Shown: positions 20,732-33,280 of the stretch, in pieces
Layout: each line of letters starts with the position of its first letter
Numbering within the stretch: position 1 is the stretch's first letter
Source of the DNA: Schoenoplectus triqueter
Taxonomy: Eukaryota > Streptophyta > Magnoliopsida > Poales > Cyperaceae
Assembly: GCA_964058805.1 (NCBI GenBank)
Contig: CAXKVV010000040.1
Location: 372,001 to 436,000, forward strand
Length of the DNA stretch: 64,000 bases
Reading direction: 5' to 3'
Position numbers and translations under genes: made by a program
The notes under the pieces: model-generated
Told to the model about the DNA's origin: nothing
Database searches by the model: none
What the model saw: only the letters and a program-made list of their open reading frames with translations

Positions 20732-22673
20732 CTAATTATTAGAGCATTCATGGCATTTGAAGTGAACACACCGTACATGGAACCAGCGTTTACATTCATC
20801 ACAAGCAATCCAGCACTCTTCATTGGATGTTTCCTCAAGGCCGCAGATCCCACATGAATCTTCTGCTCCTTCCCGTATGTCCATATCCTCTACTTTTTCC
20901 TTCTTTTGTGTCGAAGATGTTGCCTGTGAAACCTTTGACGGATTACTGGCTTCTGGAGCAGATCTGTTGACCATGCTGCTAGCATTTGAAGTTATTCCCT
21001 TGTGTCGTTCTTTATTTACATTGGGTGGTCTTGTTACTATTTCGAAAATTGTAGGTTGGTCAAGTATCAAGTTGAGGAGTTCCGCCCTATAAAATAAACA
21101 TGGCATTTTACAAATTCTACTATCTCTAATTCAGTAAGAAGTTAATAACAGGAACAGAATATTTACAGCTTTAAAATGAAACAGGAAATTTGACTTTAAA
21201 AACTATCTGAGGTGCAAATTTGCCAATAAAACTAACAAAGTAGTTCAATATGTAAACACGCTCCTAATTATTCTTTGCAAGGACACTCCAAATCCATATA
21301 ATTCTAACTGAAACTCACATGAGCCCCTAATATGCCAATAATATGATATGAAATATACCAGAAGTTATTGCAAGTACTGTACACTGTACAACGACCCCAA
21401 ATATGCACAACAATGTCAGTGATCAAATACAATCTCGTTATCTGAATAGTTAGGTACTCATGTATATAAACTGATATACAGCAATGATCATAGTCAAACT
21501 CACTACAGCATCGATCCTTTCTCAGTTGATATGCTCATGTTATATTTCATACCCTTAGTAAGGTTGTGCTCCTCAGTAGGGGTCCTTGGGAGGAGGATGT
21601 GAACAGGGAGGAGGCGAAGAGAAAGGGGAGAAAGAAGAGGCTTCAGATTGCGCCCAAGTTTTTCTCTTTTAGGAGGTGAATGGAGGTGATAGAGATTTAT
21701 GGAGAGAACTCTCAATTTATTTTTTCCACACTTATTCACCTCCCATTTGAAGGAGAGGAGTTATCCTCTATTATTTTCTCCCCTCGCCTCCCTTTTTTGC
21801 CAACTCGAAAGCACACCCTTAGAACAGTACAAAGAAAAATCCAAGAACACCTTTTGGATGAGAAACATATATAAATATGACCTTTTCTCCTAATATTTTT
21901 TTTTTCAAGTTTTGCAAAATTAGCTCCCTTTTATTCTTATTTTGATCATATGGAAAAGCTAAAAATATCAAGTACTGTGTACATTTTGACATTTTGCACA
22001 GTGATACATGCCATGTTATTAACAGCGTAAACAGTTGGTACCTGGAATTCTTGTCAAGCCCACAAAGGGCGCCAATATGGAGAGGGAGGGAATTGAGCCA
22101 GGCATCACTGCTAACAGCAACAAATGCCAACCAATGCTCCCTTCCCATTTCGCGTGCACAATTTATGCCGATTGTTGGCTCAGGCAATCTGGATAGAACG
22201 TGGTCCAGGTCATCATCAGGTGGGGCCACCTTCCAGTTCCCGTCTGAGAGCCCGTACAGACACAGGTTCCCATTGTCTGCAAATTTCAGGGAAGACATAA
22301 TATTTTTGGAGAGTATATCAGAGAATGAAAGAAAAGAGCAAGAAAGAGGAGTTCTTGCATGATATTTGATTCCGAATTAAGAGGAGATTTGTTTGTAGAA
22401 GAAGGAAAATTAAACAAAATTGAGGGATTGAGAAGAGAGTTTACCTGGATCGCATTCTTCGTAAAACTTATCAACATCTGCACCGGCACAGCACCACCGG
22501 CAAAAGGTAGAAGAATTAGAATTAGCACCGCCAAAGGTGCAAAAAAGAAAGAGAGAGAGAGAGAGGATTAGAAACCAACCAGTAGTAAGGGCTTTCAAAA
22601 TTCCAGCCCTTCGCGCCACATAATCCTGAAAGATATCCTCCAGCGAACGGGGTAGAGCTGGGTCAGGGTCCAT
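20732..22673 (-). CDS. Alfin-like PHD-finger protein with a shortened PHD loop
   Basis: Exons on the minus strand: 22673-22580, 22477-22445, 22276-22042 and 21086-20732, giving 238 residues, normal for Alfin-like proteins (about 230-260). The N-terminal Alfin domain shows SLEDIFQDYVARRAGILKAL, DVDKFYEECDP, NLCLYGL and LPEPTIGINCAREMG. A Ser/Lys-rich linker leads to a C-terminal PHD finger. Family members bind H3K4me3 in the nucleus through the PHD and bridge to Polycomb via the Alfin domain. Zinc ligands are present: C199, C202, C216, C219, H224, C227, C232, C235. However, only four residues separate C227 and C232, against about fifteen in the canonical finger. The Alfin domain is also divergent, for example in the usual PNExWEV region. 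Chromatin reading may therefore be altered. No intron could hide the missing loop. Confidence 0.88.
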
Positions 22674-23786
22674 GTCGAGAGAGCTCTGAAGAGAGAGAGA
22701 GACTCTTAGTTTCTTTGCTTCTTTGTTCTCTGTCTCCTTGAGCTAGTGAGTAGTTACAGAGAGAGGACGGTTTTACGAGGGTTCTTTGTTCCAGAGCGAA
22801 ATCGAGGGAGTGTCTGTCAACTTTTATGGCTTGCTTCGTCACAAAATTGCTCTTATGTCCATCAAATTTCTATATTTAGAATTAATTGAAAATTTAAATT
22901 GTAGGTCGCAGATGCAGAGCAAAGCTAATTAGGCCGCTTAATTGAACTTATTTCAAGTTTCATCTAATTGGGCCCACTATCGGAAGCTGCTTCTTGGTCA
23001 AACTTGGGTTGTGTCACTGAGTAAACATAACATTACAACCCTCAAAAAAAAAAAACATAACATTACATATAGATTTTTAACTTTTTGGTGCTGGTCTGGA
23101 CTGGACTGGGCTGGGCTGCCTATAAATCTCTAATAAACGTTACAAATTGTGGAGTACACCTAATTAGAGCCTTAAGAGGGTATACCCATAAATTTCCAGG
23201 CTCAGAATTCAAATTCCCTGAAAAGCCAACAGTAAATGTCTAACATTTATACTGTCTAGTGTTGATTTAGTGGTACAGCTCACACCATGCATTGAAGAAA
23301 TATGAAAAATACAACAACATCAACAAATTCTCTAGAAATGAAACCCAATTCCAAAATCACAAATATCAAAGATCTCAAGGATCAGAAAACATAATTATAT
23401 GAAAAGTACAACTAACAATAACAATAATAAACAATAATATAAGTTTTACACCATCAATTCACTTGTTCTGATGATGATGGATAACAGCAATGTGCGCAAT
23501 TTATAATGGAGAAAACAAACAAAAAGGCAAATTAAACTTCTACAACTTGAACTAACGTCAACTAACATCTTCCCTATTACATGTGCCCGCACATAAAGAA
23601 AGTGCAACCTAAAAAGACAAATTGTCAAGGGGTACTCTTAGATGGTATCCCCACAAATTCCAGGCTCAGAAGTCAAATTCCCTTGAAAAAAATAAACCAA
23701 GAGTAACAGAGTTGGTCAGGAAATGAGGCGAGGCAAGGCAAAGGTATGAAGGAAGCAGAAGACAAATGTTTATACCTTTTCTCCAT
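22674..23786. other. Intergenic between Alfin-like and NSUN6-like genes
   Basis: Upstream of the Alfin-like ATG is a GA/CT-rich leader (22680-22770). A pair of related segments of about 55 bases (ccaggctcagaattcaaattc type) lies at about 23190-23225 and 23655-23690. No gene is seen. Confidence 0.4.
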
Positions 23787-26700
23787 TCAAGGCGAACATT
23801 TCATGCCAACAGTAAATTTTGCGATGAAAAAACCAATTGTGTCTGTATCGGATACCGGGTCAAACCTTTGTACCAATTCGGCTTCACTCTCTGTTAACCA
23901 TTTCCTACATGTGGAGTACTTTTATATCAGATGCACTACAACAACAACACAAAGCCTTTAATCCCAAATAAATTGGGGTAGGCTATGAATCTGGCTTGAG
24001 CTCTGGAAGCTCAACGGGCAACCCATTTACTTTTTAAGGCTGATCTCAGTGACTTTAAATAGTGGCAGCCAAAATTGGTTGTGGACACATTGGATTATTG
24101 ACAGTATTTAATTACACCAACTTTTGGTGACATCAAATTGCACCAAACATTTTCAAAGTTTTTGAAGTCCAAACGGTTGATCCAAACCGTTCAACATGAT
24201 GAACACATTAAAATAAACTTACGGATCAAATTTTATTTTATTTTTTTTTACTATTTATTAAGATGGGTATAAAATCAATCTTTTCAGACCGTTGAACTTT
24301 GTATCCATCTTAAATTCTTAATAAATAGTAAAAACATTAAAAATATATATATAAAAATTTGATCCGCAAGCATATTTTGATACATCTATCATGTTGAATG
24401 GTTTGGATCGACTTTTTGGACTTTGAAAATATTGGTGTAATTTGGTGTCACCAAAGTTGCTGCAATTGGATCCCTCCTCATGAATACAACTAACATAATT
24501 CAGGTTTACTCTACTGTATAAATCCTGATTCAAAATCAAAGACTAAGTTGGCTTTAACAAGCTCACTTATGTGATCAGGTTGGGTTAACAACTTCCAGCC
24601 TTTCAATCAACACTTCTTTATGCAATTAACTAAAGCTAGTTTGAATTTTCCTCTCCTATTGATGATTAGTTAATGTGAAGGTATCATACATATTTCGAAA
24701 AGAAAAGTGCAATGAGAGTAATAGAATTACAAACTTACTCCGTATGAGTTTCATCAATTTTGTAACTTCCGACAACACCAGGTCCCCCAATTTTTGGATT
24801 CTGAAAATTGAAAAAAAAAATGACATTAACTAGAATGATGGCCTTGCTTAAACTAGTGAATCTGAGTCCAATCAAGGAAATTAGAGAAAGAGAGAGAGAG
24901 AACCTGTGGGGTAAGAGAGAGAAACTCATAGGTGTCCAATGCATATCGAACCAAAGCCTCATTCTCTCCTGGGTTTATGGTACATCTAAGAAATCAACCA
25001 TATTTATGAAAAATACACCTTCCAAACAAAGAAATAACAGGAAGAAAGGAAAAACAAATGAAAAACTCACGTTGAATATACAATAACACCCCCAGGTCGT
25101 ACCAGTTGCACCGCTCGATCAAACATCCTCCTCTGATATGTGCCATGTCTTCTTAATGACTCAATTGTTTCCTAGCAGTAATACCAGAGTCTGTGTTAAA
25201 TATTAAACCAATAAAGGCAAATTGAAAATATTACATTACAGAAGCATCAGAGCTTATGTGGTACATGCTGGTTGGTTCCCTGCCGATACATGACAGTACA
25301 AAGGAATATGACTATGGTATTTCTAGATCTATTATATACCCTAGGCAACTACTAACCAAGACAAAATTATGTGCATTCATGAGTCTAGACAAATTTTTAG
25401 TAATATAAACTAGCAGGGGCATAGAAAAAACAATATAACTTTTAAAGAAGTGCCCAACCTCGGCAGCAAATAAACGAGGCCTCAAGCCAAGAGCAGAACA
25501 TGGTGCATCGAGTAAAACACGATCAAAATGGTTGGGTGCAAATCCCTTTGAAGTTACAACTTTGCCTCCCTTGGAGTTATTTTTACCTGGTCCATTTCTC
25601 ATTTGTCTCATTCTCTTTCTCATCTCTGCATTGCTGATAAATCTTCCCTTCTCGTCTAAAAGTATTGAAACAAGAAGACCAAGACCGGAAAAGGAAATTT
25701 TACAGAAAAAAAAATTACACACTCAAACATATATAGGTGCACCGAGAGGGAAAAAAATGCCACCCGGATTAAAATTTAGTCAAGAGAAGAGTGTGAGTAA
25801 GGGAGAGGTGAAATACCTTTTCGCACATTGGTCAAATCATTACATTCTTCATCCATTATACTTTCTTGTTCTAATACAACCTCATTTTGGTCACCGATGC
25901 TCATATTAACAGATTTGAGCGCATCTAATTTATATGCCTTTATGCACTTTATTTCCATCTCATTGGCCAACTTTAATATATCCATGACCTACACAATACT
26001 TTATGTTAATAACAACATAAAAGTTCAATAAAATGAAGTACATGAAATCAAAATAATTAGTAATATTTTTACCTTATTATGAGATCTATCAAGAGCAGTG
26101 ATTTCACCTTCATCCTTCATCAGGATTGCAACTGCAGTTGTTTTACCTCCAGGGGCCGCACACATATCTAATATTCTCTCTCCAGGTTGGGGATCTGGTA
26201 AAAAGAATAATTTGAAAATGGTAGAGAATTATTTACACAGCAGCAACTTACAAATGTAAATTATTGCAACCTTGTGTTGTGTAGTAGTTCTCACTACTTT
26301 TTAGTAACATTAAAAATTACATAATTCACATAAATACATCCACTACATAATAAGTTAGGTTTATAAGCAGAGCTGCAAAACCTTCATGAATTTTTCTCAA
26401 TTATCTTTAGAAATTTATAGTTACCTAAAACACGGGCAGTGACGATGCTTGGTAGGTTTTGAAGAAATATCTCTCCTTCAAGCACATCTGCAGAAAACAA
26501 ACGAAGAAATAATAATAATAACAATAGTAATATTAATATTAACATAAATAATAATAGAGTGAGGTTATTGTGCTTCGCCAAGCACGGTGACTAGTGTGCT
26601 TCGGACTCAAATCTCTAATTTCAAACTAGATATGACTGATCTGAACCATTCAATCTAATCTTCATATCAAAATGTGTTAACACCAAATTTTATATTTTTC

Positions 26701-29337
26701 AGAATTTTTTGCTATTTCTTGGATGGGGAGAAATCATTGTTTTTGGACGAACTAGAATTCTCAAGTCATTTTCCCCCCATATAAAAATAGCAAATAAATT
26801 CTAGAAAATGTAAAATTTGATTTGCTAATACATTTTGATATTGATGATTAGATTGAACGGTTCGGATGGGTCATATCTAGTTTGAAATTAGAGATTTGAA
26901 TCCAAAGCAACCCACCGTGCTTAGCAAAACACAATAGCCTCACTCATAATAATACCAACAATAATAAATGCACAAGAATACTATCAAGTATATGCCACCC
27001 AACACTCAGATATCACTGTTACCCTGGAAAGGAGACATGTCATCAATAACCCATGACCTTACAAATCAACACCAAAATTACACAATGATCCTGAAAGTTT
27101 CACATGTTTCCTCATGGTCCTAAGTTTCCAATTTACCTAATTGATCCCACCTCAAACACCCATTAAGAGGTACTTCTATCTATTTCAGCATCATTTTTGC
27201 ATTATGAATAACAGGGATGTAATTGAACATAGTACAGATGATGTGAACATAAATTGACTAATTTCTTTATCTGCAGATTCATGTGCTGATAAAAATAAAT
27301 TAATGCCAGAGTTGTCCATGTCAGCATAACTTAATCGCAATTTAATAATAATATTTACATACATGTCACCCTGGACATTAACATGACATGTATAATAACA
27401 TGGATTTCTCTTCTGGTAGAACCAACTTGTGAGAATTGGAAACTTTAAGGACCAAAAAGGAAAAAAAAAACAGCGATACTTTAATGCCCTACAAAACATA
27501 ACAAACACCTGCATTTCATTTGGAAGGTTGAACATAAATAAGTTAGGGATATAATTTCAAAAAAGAATGCAGAAGAGGGGAAATGCTGTATTCCTCACTT
27601 TTCCAGTATATAATTGATATTATTCCTATGACAAAAGGGATATATGAATCAAATTATTCAAAAACATACATAATTTAATGTACAAAGAAATTGATTGCAA
27701 GTGTCTCCCACAAAACTTATCCAGAACAAAGATTACATAAATCAGTGCATACTATGGTCCCCGCTGCATACCATTAAATGATGGGAGCCGGTATACTCGG
27801 TTTGTCATGTCTATAGCGACCCCTTCTTTAGCCCGAAAAATTCCAGCACGAGACATTAAAGCCACACCTTCACCTATGTAAAGGCCGTGCCTGTCTTCAT
27901 ATCGTACATCTGCTAATAGTAAGTACAAATCATAAAATGTCAATTGTCACATGGGCCCACTAAAAACTCTTGAAAGAGGAAAAAAATAACTCCTCTTTCA
28001 TTTTCGTCAATTTGGACATATGTAAAATTATGTTCTTTTATGATCCTCCAAAAAAATAAGAAGAGGAAAAGAGGAGTTGTGCATTTTTGGTGCATCAGAG
28101 CCATATATTGAACTTTCAATATATTTTCCAAAATAAACAAAGAAAGACATTCTTGCCTGAGGGGCTTCCATGGAGAACAGTCCCACGTGTAATGCCCAAG
28201 GCCCACCCGCTAGCATCGGTTAATTTCTCAATTGCAACAGATACTGCCACCTTATCCCCTTTCTCAACATGTGCACTACATGCCATTACACCTGGCACAT
28301 ATATCTGTCAGTACACATGCATCAAGGTGTCAGAGAGAAAGATGGAGAGATTTATTTCATCAAATAAGTACCAAAAGGTCACGGCAATTTTCAGATGGCT
28401 GACAGTAATACAAAATAAGAACAAACAATATGAAATCTTGATACTACTCTTCTATCATACGCCAGTCAACATGTATATGTTCATTTATTTGGGAGAAAGA
28501 CAAATGTACTGGTACCAAGCACCAGCTAGGTTGGATCTCAGTAATGGACAATAGAGTACATTAAAATGGTTGATTTAAATAATCACCAAATAACTAAACC
28601 AGCCAAGAAATTGGAAATGATTATTAACAGTACCTGAGCTCCTCTAAGAACAGCCTCGGCACACTTGCGGCTGACAACAACCTCCTTCAGTGGCTCATCA
28701 GCCCGATGCTCATAGATTATTTTGTGTGGTCCAGTGCCCCAGACATATAACACGTTTTCAAGAGCAGGATTTTGTGAAATGAATGAGGCCGAGTCCTCTT
28801 TAGTGAAATCACTGTCTTGCAAAAAATTTATTAGCTTTGCCTTCACTTCTTCGGTTGAAGTTTTCAAGGTATTCACTCGAATGCAGGAGTAGCATGACGG
28901 TCTCCTAATAAAAGAAAAAAAGTAACAAACTTTGAGGAAAGGTTAAATAATTGACGGATATAATGCTAAAACATTTTTTTATTTTACTGCAGTAGCAATG
29001 CATGAACAGTGCAAATTTGAAATGCTATTTGCACAAAGCTCTTCAGTCTCCACTCTTTGAAAAATTGGAACATGAATGGGACTTTTCTTTTTGCAACTAC
29101 GGAAGTACAGTGCCACAATCGTGGGATCAAATATGCAATACAAAAGAATTGTAGGGGGGAGGGGGCATGTGAGAAAGGAGAAAGAGAAAGAGTTTACGTG
29201 AGAGCAGAGGAGATGCGGGAGAAATGGTCGGCGCCGTACGCGCTGGAGAAGTAGGCCTCCACATGCGGGTCCCACTTGAGGGTCGGGTTGAACGTGTACC
29301 GACTCGCATCCAGTTCCCCGGGCGGAGGCGAGTTCAT
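23787..29337 (-). CDS. NSUN6-like RNA (cytosine-5) methyltransferase with PUA domain (plant NOP2C type)
   Basis: Twelve exons on the minus strand: 29337-29198, 28904-28634, 28304-28157, 27909-27772, 26487-26425, 26194-26073, 25988-25817, 25655-25459, 25171-25071, 24985-24904, 24800-24739, 23904-23787; 537 residues. A PUA domain (about 100-200) includes YVPGVMACSAHVEKGD. The Rossmann methyltransferase has the SAM loop CAAPGGKT (from 265), motif IV DAPCS with C404, and motif VI YSTCTINPGENE with nucleophile C452. It ends AELVQRFDP...TIGFFIAKF. NSUN6-type enzymes methylate C5 of cytosine in tRNA or mRNA. All junctions keep frame; intron 28156-27910 uses a GC donor. A Met 29 codons upstream (29424) is also in frame. 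MITEs occupy the introns at 24110-24467 and 26557-26945. It appears intact. Confidence 0.93.
23938..23995 (+). repeat. LINE/SINE 3'-tail-like repeat, second copy
   Basis: The segment acaacaacaacacaaagcc followed by ttggggtaggctatgaat matches the layout at 9447-9500. It lies within the last intron of the NSUN6-like gene. Confidence 0.4.
24110..24467. mobile_element. Foldback MITE in the last NSUN6-like intron
   Basis: Left arm aattacaccaacttttggtg and right arm (reverse complement) aattgcagcaactttggtga. Both continue with ATTTTCAAAG and then GATCCAAACCGTTCAACATG-like sequence. The arms meet in an AT-rich centre near 24290. The GATCCAAACCGTT arm motif also occurs in the MITE at 37545-37948, linking the families. 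Confidence 0.75.
26557..26945. mobile_element. Foldback MITE (GAGTGAGGxTATxGTGCTT family), intronic
   Basis: Ends GAGTGAGGTTATTGTGCTTC and, reverse complemented, GAGTGAGGCTATTGTGTTTT; both arms reach AAGCACGGTG. It is flanked by ataataata on each side, compatible with a 9-base target duplication, though that word is low-complexity. It lies in the NSUN6-like intron between exons ending 26487 and 27772. The same family forms the centre of the palindrome at 37.0-38.5 kb. Confidence 0.8.
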
Positions 29338-29424
29338 GGCTTTCAGAGACGGAGAAGCGACGAGAAGCTGGCGGCGGAGGAGGGTTCGGATTCCAGACAA
29401 AGGATCCGAGTTCGCTAACCTCAT

Positions 29425-29439
29425 TTACATAATTACATG
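29425..29439 (-). promoter_or_regulatory. Immediate 5' flank of the upstream in-frame ATG of the NSUN6-like gene
   Basis: Short AT-rich segment between the possible upstream start (29424) and a hairpin-forming repeat. No core promoter motif was assigned. Confidence 0.2.
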
Positions 29440-29533
29440 GTGATCTCTGCACAGAAAATATCCACAGACACTGTTCCTTCGCCCTTCTAGTGGGGCAAAC
29501 AGTCTCTGCGGATTTTTTCTGTGCGGAGATCAC
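29440..29533. repeat. 94-bp hairpin repeat in the NSUN6-like promoter/5' leader
   Basis: Left arm gtgatctctgcacagaaaat and right arm (reverse complement) gtgatctccgcacagaaaaa continue for about 38 bases with few mismatches around a loop of about 18 bases. It looks like a tiny foldback element immediately upstream of the gene start. Confidence 0.75.
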
Positions 29534-30385
29534 AGAAGAGAAATCACAACGGCTCAAGGAAATCACAACGGCTATGGAAAGTCTAAACACGAATTTTGAT
29601 GCACGGAGCTGTTTATTACTGTTAAATCATAACCGTTGATAAATTATCGGACCGCTCAGATCAAAAAAACCACACCTACAGAGCTTTTTCAGCTCATATC
29701 AAGCTCCGCAGGTGATATGGTTCCCTTCTAGTGGAACTCTTACCTCTGTTAGCGAAACAGCCCTCCGGTTTTCAATGTGCTGTGCACCGAAATTTTTATA
29801 TTTAAATAAAAATATTAATTATTATTAAATATTTAAGTAAAGTGAAAACAAATTGTGAGACTAATTGACTTCACGTTGTTGGCACTTGGCATTCGCATGA
29901 GTGGAATGATTTCACGTTGTTACTACCTACGTGGCTTAGCACTCCACGTTACTACTAACTACGTGGAACATTTTATAGTTAGTCTCTGACGCATTTTTAG
30001 CAAATGGAGATATTATAATTATTTTTAGCAAATGGAGATATTATAATTGTGTGTCTCACACAAAGGTCAAAAGATTTTTTTAATATTTCTCTCTTTTTTT
30101 TACTTTATTCTGCTTTAATAAATTATATTAATGCCCGTAAATTATTGGTTGAATCGTAGATTATTGATTTAGTTGTGTAACTTATTTCATTTTATGGTTA
30201 AGTCATAAATTGCTCAGATTGATAAAAAAAATTATGGAAGTCGTAGCATTTAGATAAATTATAATAGTAATCATTTGATATAAATTATTATTATTAATAA
30301 ATTAGTATTTTTAAAATTCAAGCACATTTATCATTAAATTGATTAAAATTACATTGTTGCAAATTAGTGAAAATATTTGCAGTAA
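29534..30385. other. Intergenic, AT-rich
   Basis: Duplicated words (gcaaatggagatattataatt near 30001 and 30030; cacgttgttggc / cacgttgttact near 29871-29915). No gene is seen. The left end of the MULE remnant may lie here but was not recognised. Confidence 0.35.
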
Positions 30386-33280
30386 GTGGTTTATTTTGGA
30401 GGTGATATAACTCAAAATGCACGAATTGATGTAGAATATGCAATAAGTCCTAGACTGACACTTTCAAGGATCGAGAATGTCACCTTAAAAGAAATTAAGA
30501 GTTTGATTTATCTAGGTTTGGAGGTCGAAGAATCTCAGTACTCTATTGATATTCAATGTCGGATCAATAATGCACATATAAGGTACTTTTTTTTAACGTG
30601 ATGTATGTTTATGATGAGAGTTCTTGAAAAATAACATATGAGACAGACTATACGGAAATAGAAATGGTTGAACTGTATGTTAAGCTAAATCCTACGAAGA
30701 CTGTGTGGAAAGATCAAGTGTATGTAGGTAGTCAATTCAATCACAGTAATGCCCTCCCACTAACATATGATAATTTAAAATCAACAAGAAATAACAAACT
30801 AGAACATATGGAGTCATAACATAATGATGATCTAAATGATGACGAAGATTATAATATGGAGTCAGAAGAGAATACTGATTCGGCGGATGATGAGGCTAAG
30901 GAGGATGAGGAATTTTATAAAGTTGATGAGGAAAGATATTGGTTTGAACATTAATAGAAGAAGGTCTTACAATTTATTTATCGGTCGTAGTTGGGTTCAC
31001 CCAGTTAGTAGCTTTTATGATTCTTCTCAATGGGTTCTTGCAGATTATCCACTGACAGGAACCGATGTATCAGTTGATGGTCTGATAGCTGAGAAACCAT
31101 CATTTTAATCAAAAGAACACTTTAATCATTATGTATCCAAGTGGCATATTGATAATAATAAAGAGTTTAAAGTGCGAGAAAGCAACAGAAAAAATTTGTA
31201 GTATGTGTGTAGAGATGAAAATTATAGTTGATACTTGTATGCTACCCCAATTGGTGAGGGTGACGCCTGGAGAATAAAAAAATATCCGTACAAACATATT
31301 TTCAAGCCCATAATCGCTCGAGTCGACCATGCTTAGCTGACTGCGAAGATTATTATTGTTATCATCCAAGAAGATGTACAAAAAAATACTTCTCTTTTGA
31401 TTAAACATATTAGTGGGTTGGTTAGGAAGGTATATCCGGGTGTTAATCCAACGTACAACAAATTATGGCGTACCTGAGAAATTGCCATTACATACTTATT
31501 TGAAAGTTGGTTCAGTTCATATGCATTGTTACCTCAGTTTCTAAATGCTATTGTCTCATCAAATTATGGAAGTAAAGTTGTGGTTTATTCTAACCCTTTG
31601 TCATGTGCTGGTGTTCATCAATTCAGCCGTGCGACATGTCCATTTGCTCCTTATATTCAGATTTTGCCTTATCTACATCCTGTTATTAGCATTGATGCAT
31701 TCTTTTTGAAAGGTATATATAAAATAAGATTTTGTTGTGATCAGTTAGGACGTTGAAAATCAGCTCATGTCTCTTACATTTGGACTCATTGAGATAGAAA
31801 ATATAAAAAAATGGGGATGACTTATGAGATGGCTGCGATGAGAGGTGGTTGGAAACAACAAAAAGATATGTGTCATTTCTGACTTGCATGCTGCAATAAA
31901 GTATATTTTTCAGAATTCTGATTTTGGTTGGCACGAGGAGGCTGGTGAAGTGGTCCACCGTTTATGTGTGCAACACCTTACTAAAAACTTGCTTAAAAAG
32001 TATAGCAACAAATATGCAATTGATGCATTTTAAAAGGCATGTAGAGAAAATAGCCCATGACATTTGAAAACCGGTTTGGATAAAGTTGCATACTGGAGTG
32101 ACGAAGTAGCAAAGTGCATAAAAGTTATTGAGAAAAGAAATGAATCTGATGAAGAAGAGCTCGAGGTTCCTTGCAAGTGATCATTGTGCTATAACGAAGG
32201 CAATAAATGGGATATAATGACAAGTAATGTCGCTGAGTCCTTAAATAATATCTTTAAGGAAGCTCGTGGTTTACAAGTATGTGCTATTGTGGAGGCGATA
32301 TATTATAAGTTGTTGAAATGATTTAATAATAAAGACAACATGCACATTTGTTGGTACATGATGAATAAATATTTTCTGAGAGGATAACAAAAAATTTAGA
32401 AAAGAATGTAGAAAATGACAAACATCTTGAGCAGGGGCAGATTCATGTGAGGCCAGGGGGGCAGCTGCTCCCTGAATTTTAAAAAATGAAGGTTTTAGGT
32501 AATACTTTTGGTAATATGCTCTCTCTCTCAGAAAATTTTTTTGCTCCCTTGGATTTTCTAATTATTTTTATTGAGAAAAAAATATTTAATATCGTGCATA
32601 ATGAAATAATTATGCAAATATGTCAAAATATAAAGTTCCATAGAGGAAAACTTTCTTCATCAACTTGATTATTACTTTGATTTTTATTTTGTTGTTATTT
32701 TTAATATATAAAATATTATTATTTAAATATTTTTTATTAGGTAAGAATATATATTAAATTATTTTTTATTTAGTATCCGATTAGTTAATGAATTTGAACT
32801 CGATAAGCTATTACAATCTGATAATTGCCCCTTGACCAAATCCTGCATCAGCCCCTGATCTTGAGTACAAGTAACTGATTTGGATCATAGAATATTTGAG
32901 GTGATAGCCAAACAATAATGTGTCACAAAACATGGTGCCAAACAAGATCGTAGTTATAAGGTGATTTTAACAAAAAAAAAATGTACCAAAATGTAAGTGT
33001 CGAGAACCACAAAATTTATTTATAATTTACAAGCATGTTTTGGCAGTGTGTGCTACATGAAACTATAATCTCAATTATTACACACACCAGTTCCACAGTG
33101 TACATGCGTTGGTAGCACATGGGAGGGTCATTTTGATATTTTTGGCAAGGAAGAGGATTGACCTACCTACGATGGCAATCGAATCATACCCGATCGGACA
33201 CTAGTGAAGAAAGGAAGAAGAAAATCCAAGCGGATGTCTGTCAATGACGATGGATGTCATGGAAGGAACTAGAGTTTTGA
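30386..33280 (+). pseudogene. MULE (MuDR-type) transposase, heavily decayed
   Basis: Plus-strand frames give an N-terminal VVYFGGDITQNARIDVEY-like start (30386), a SxxYSIDIQCRIN piece, an acidic linker with EERYWFEH (30940), and FNHYVSKWHI then FKVRESNRKN (31130-31190). Next come the catalytic-core neighbourhood LPYLHPVISIDAFFLKGIYK (31660-31720), VISDLHAAIKYIF (about 31875), VVHRLCVQHLTKNLLKKY (31955) and ITSNVAESLNNIFKEARGL-like sequence (32220). Beyond the inserted MITE are traces of the SWIM region. The order matches MURA-type transposases. At least ten stops or shifts make it dead. A hAT-type MITE interrupts it at 32432-32857. Confidence 0.82.
32432..32857. mobile_element. Non-autonomous hAT MITE nested in the MULE remnant
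   Basis: Ends caggggcagattcatgtg and (reverse complement) caggggctgatgcaggat form inverted repeats. A perfect 8-bp duplication atcttgag stands at 32424-32431 and 32858-32865, the length expected of hAT transposition. The 426-bp interior is AT-rich without coding capacity. Removing the element and one duplication rejoins the flanking MULE sequence. Confidence 0.88.

Noticed and set aside
26548..26954. 9-bp target duplication as proof of Mutator origin for the intronic MITE
   Set aside because: The duplicated word ataataata is low-complexity and could be chance, so the superfamily is left open.
28087..28554. 155-codon plus-strand frame
   Set aside because: Antisense shadow of the NSUN6-like exon 28157-28304 plus intron.
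29224..29418. Plus-strand frame opposite the NSUN6-like start
   Set aside because: Antisense shadow of exon 1.
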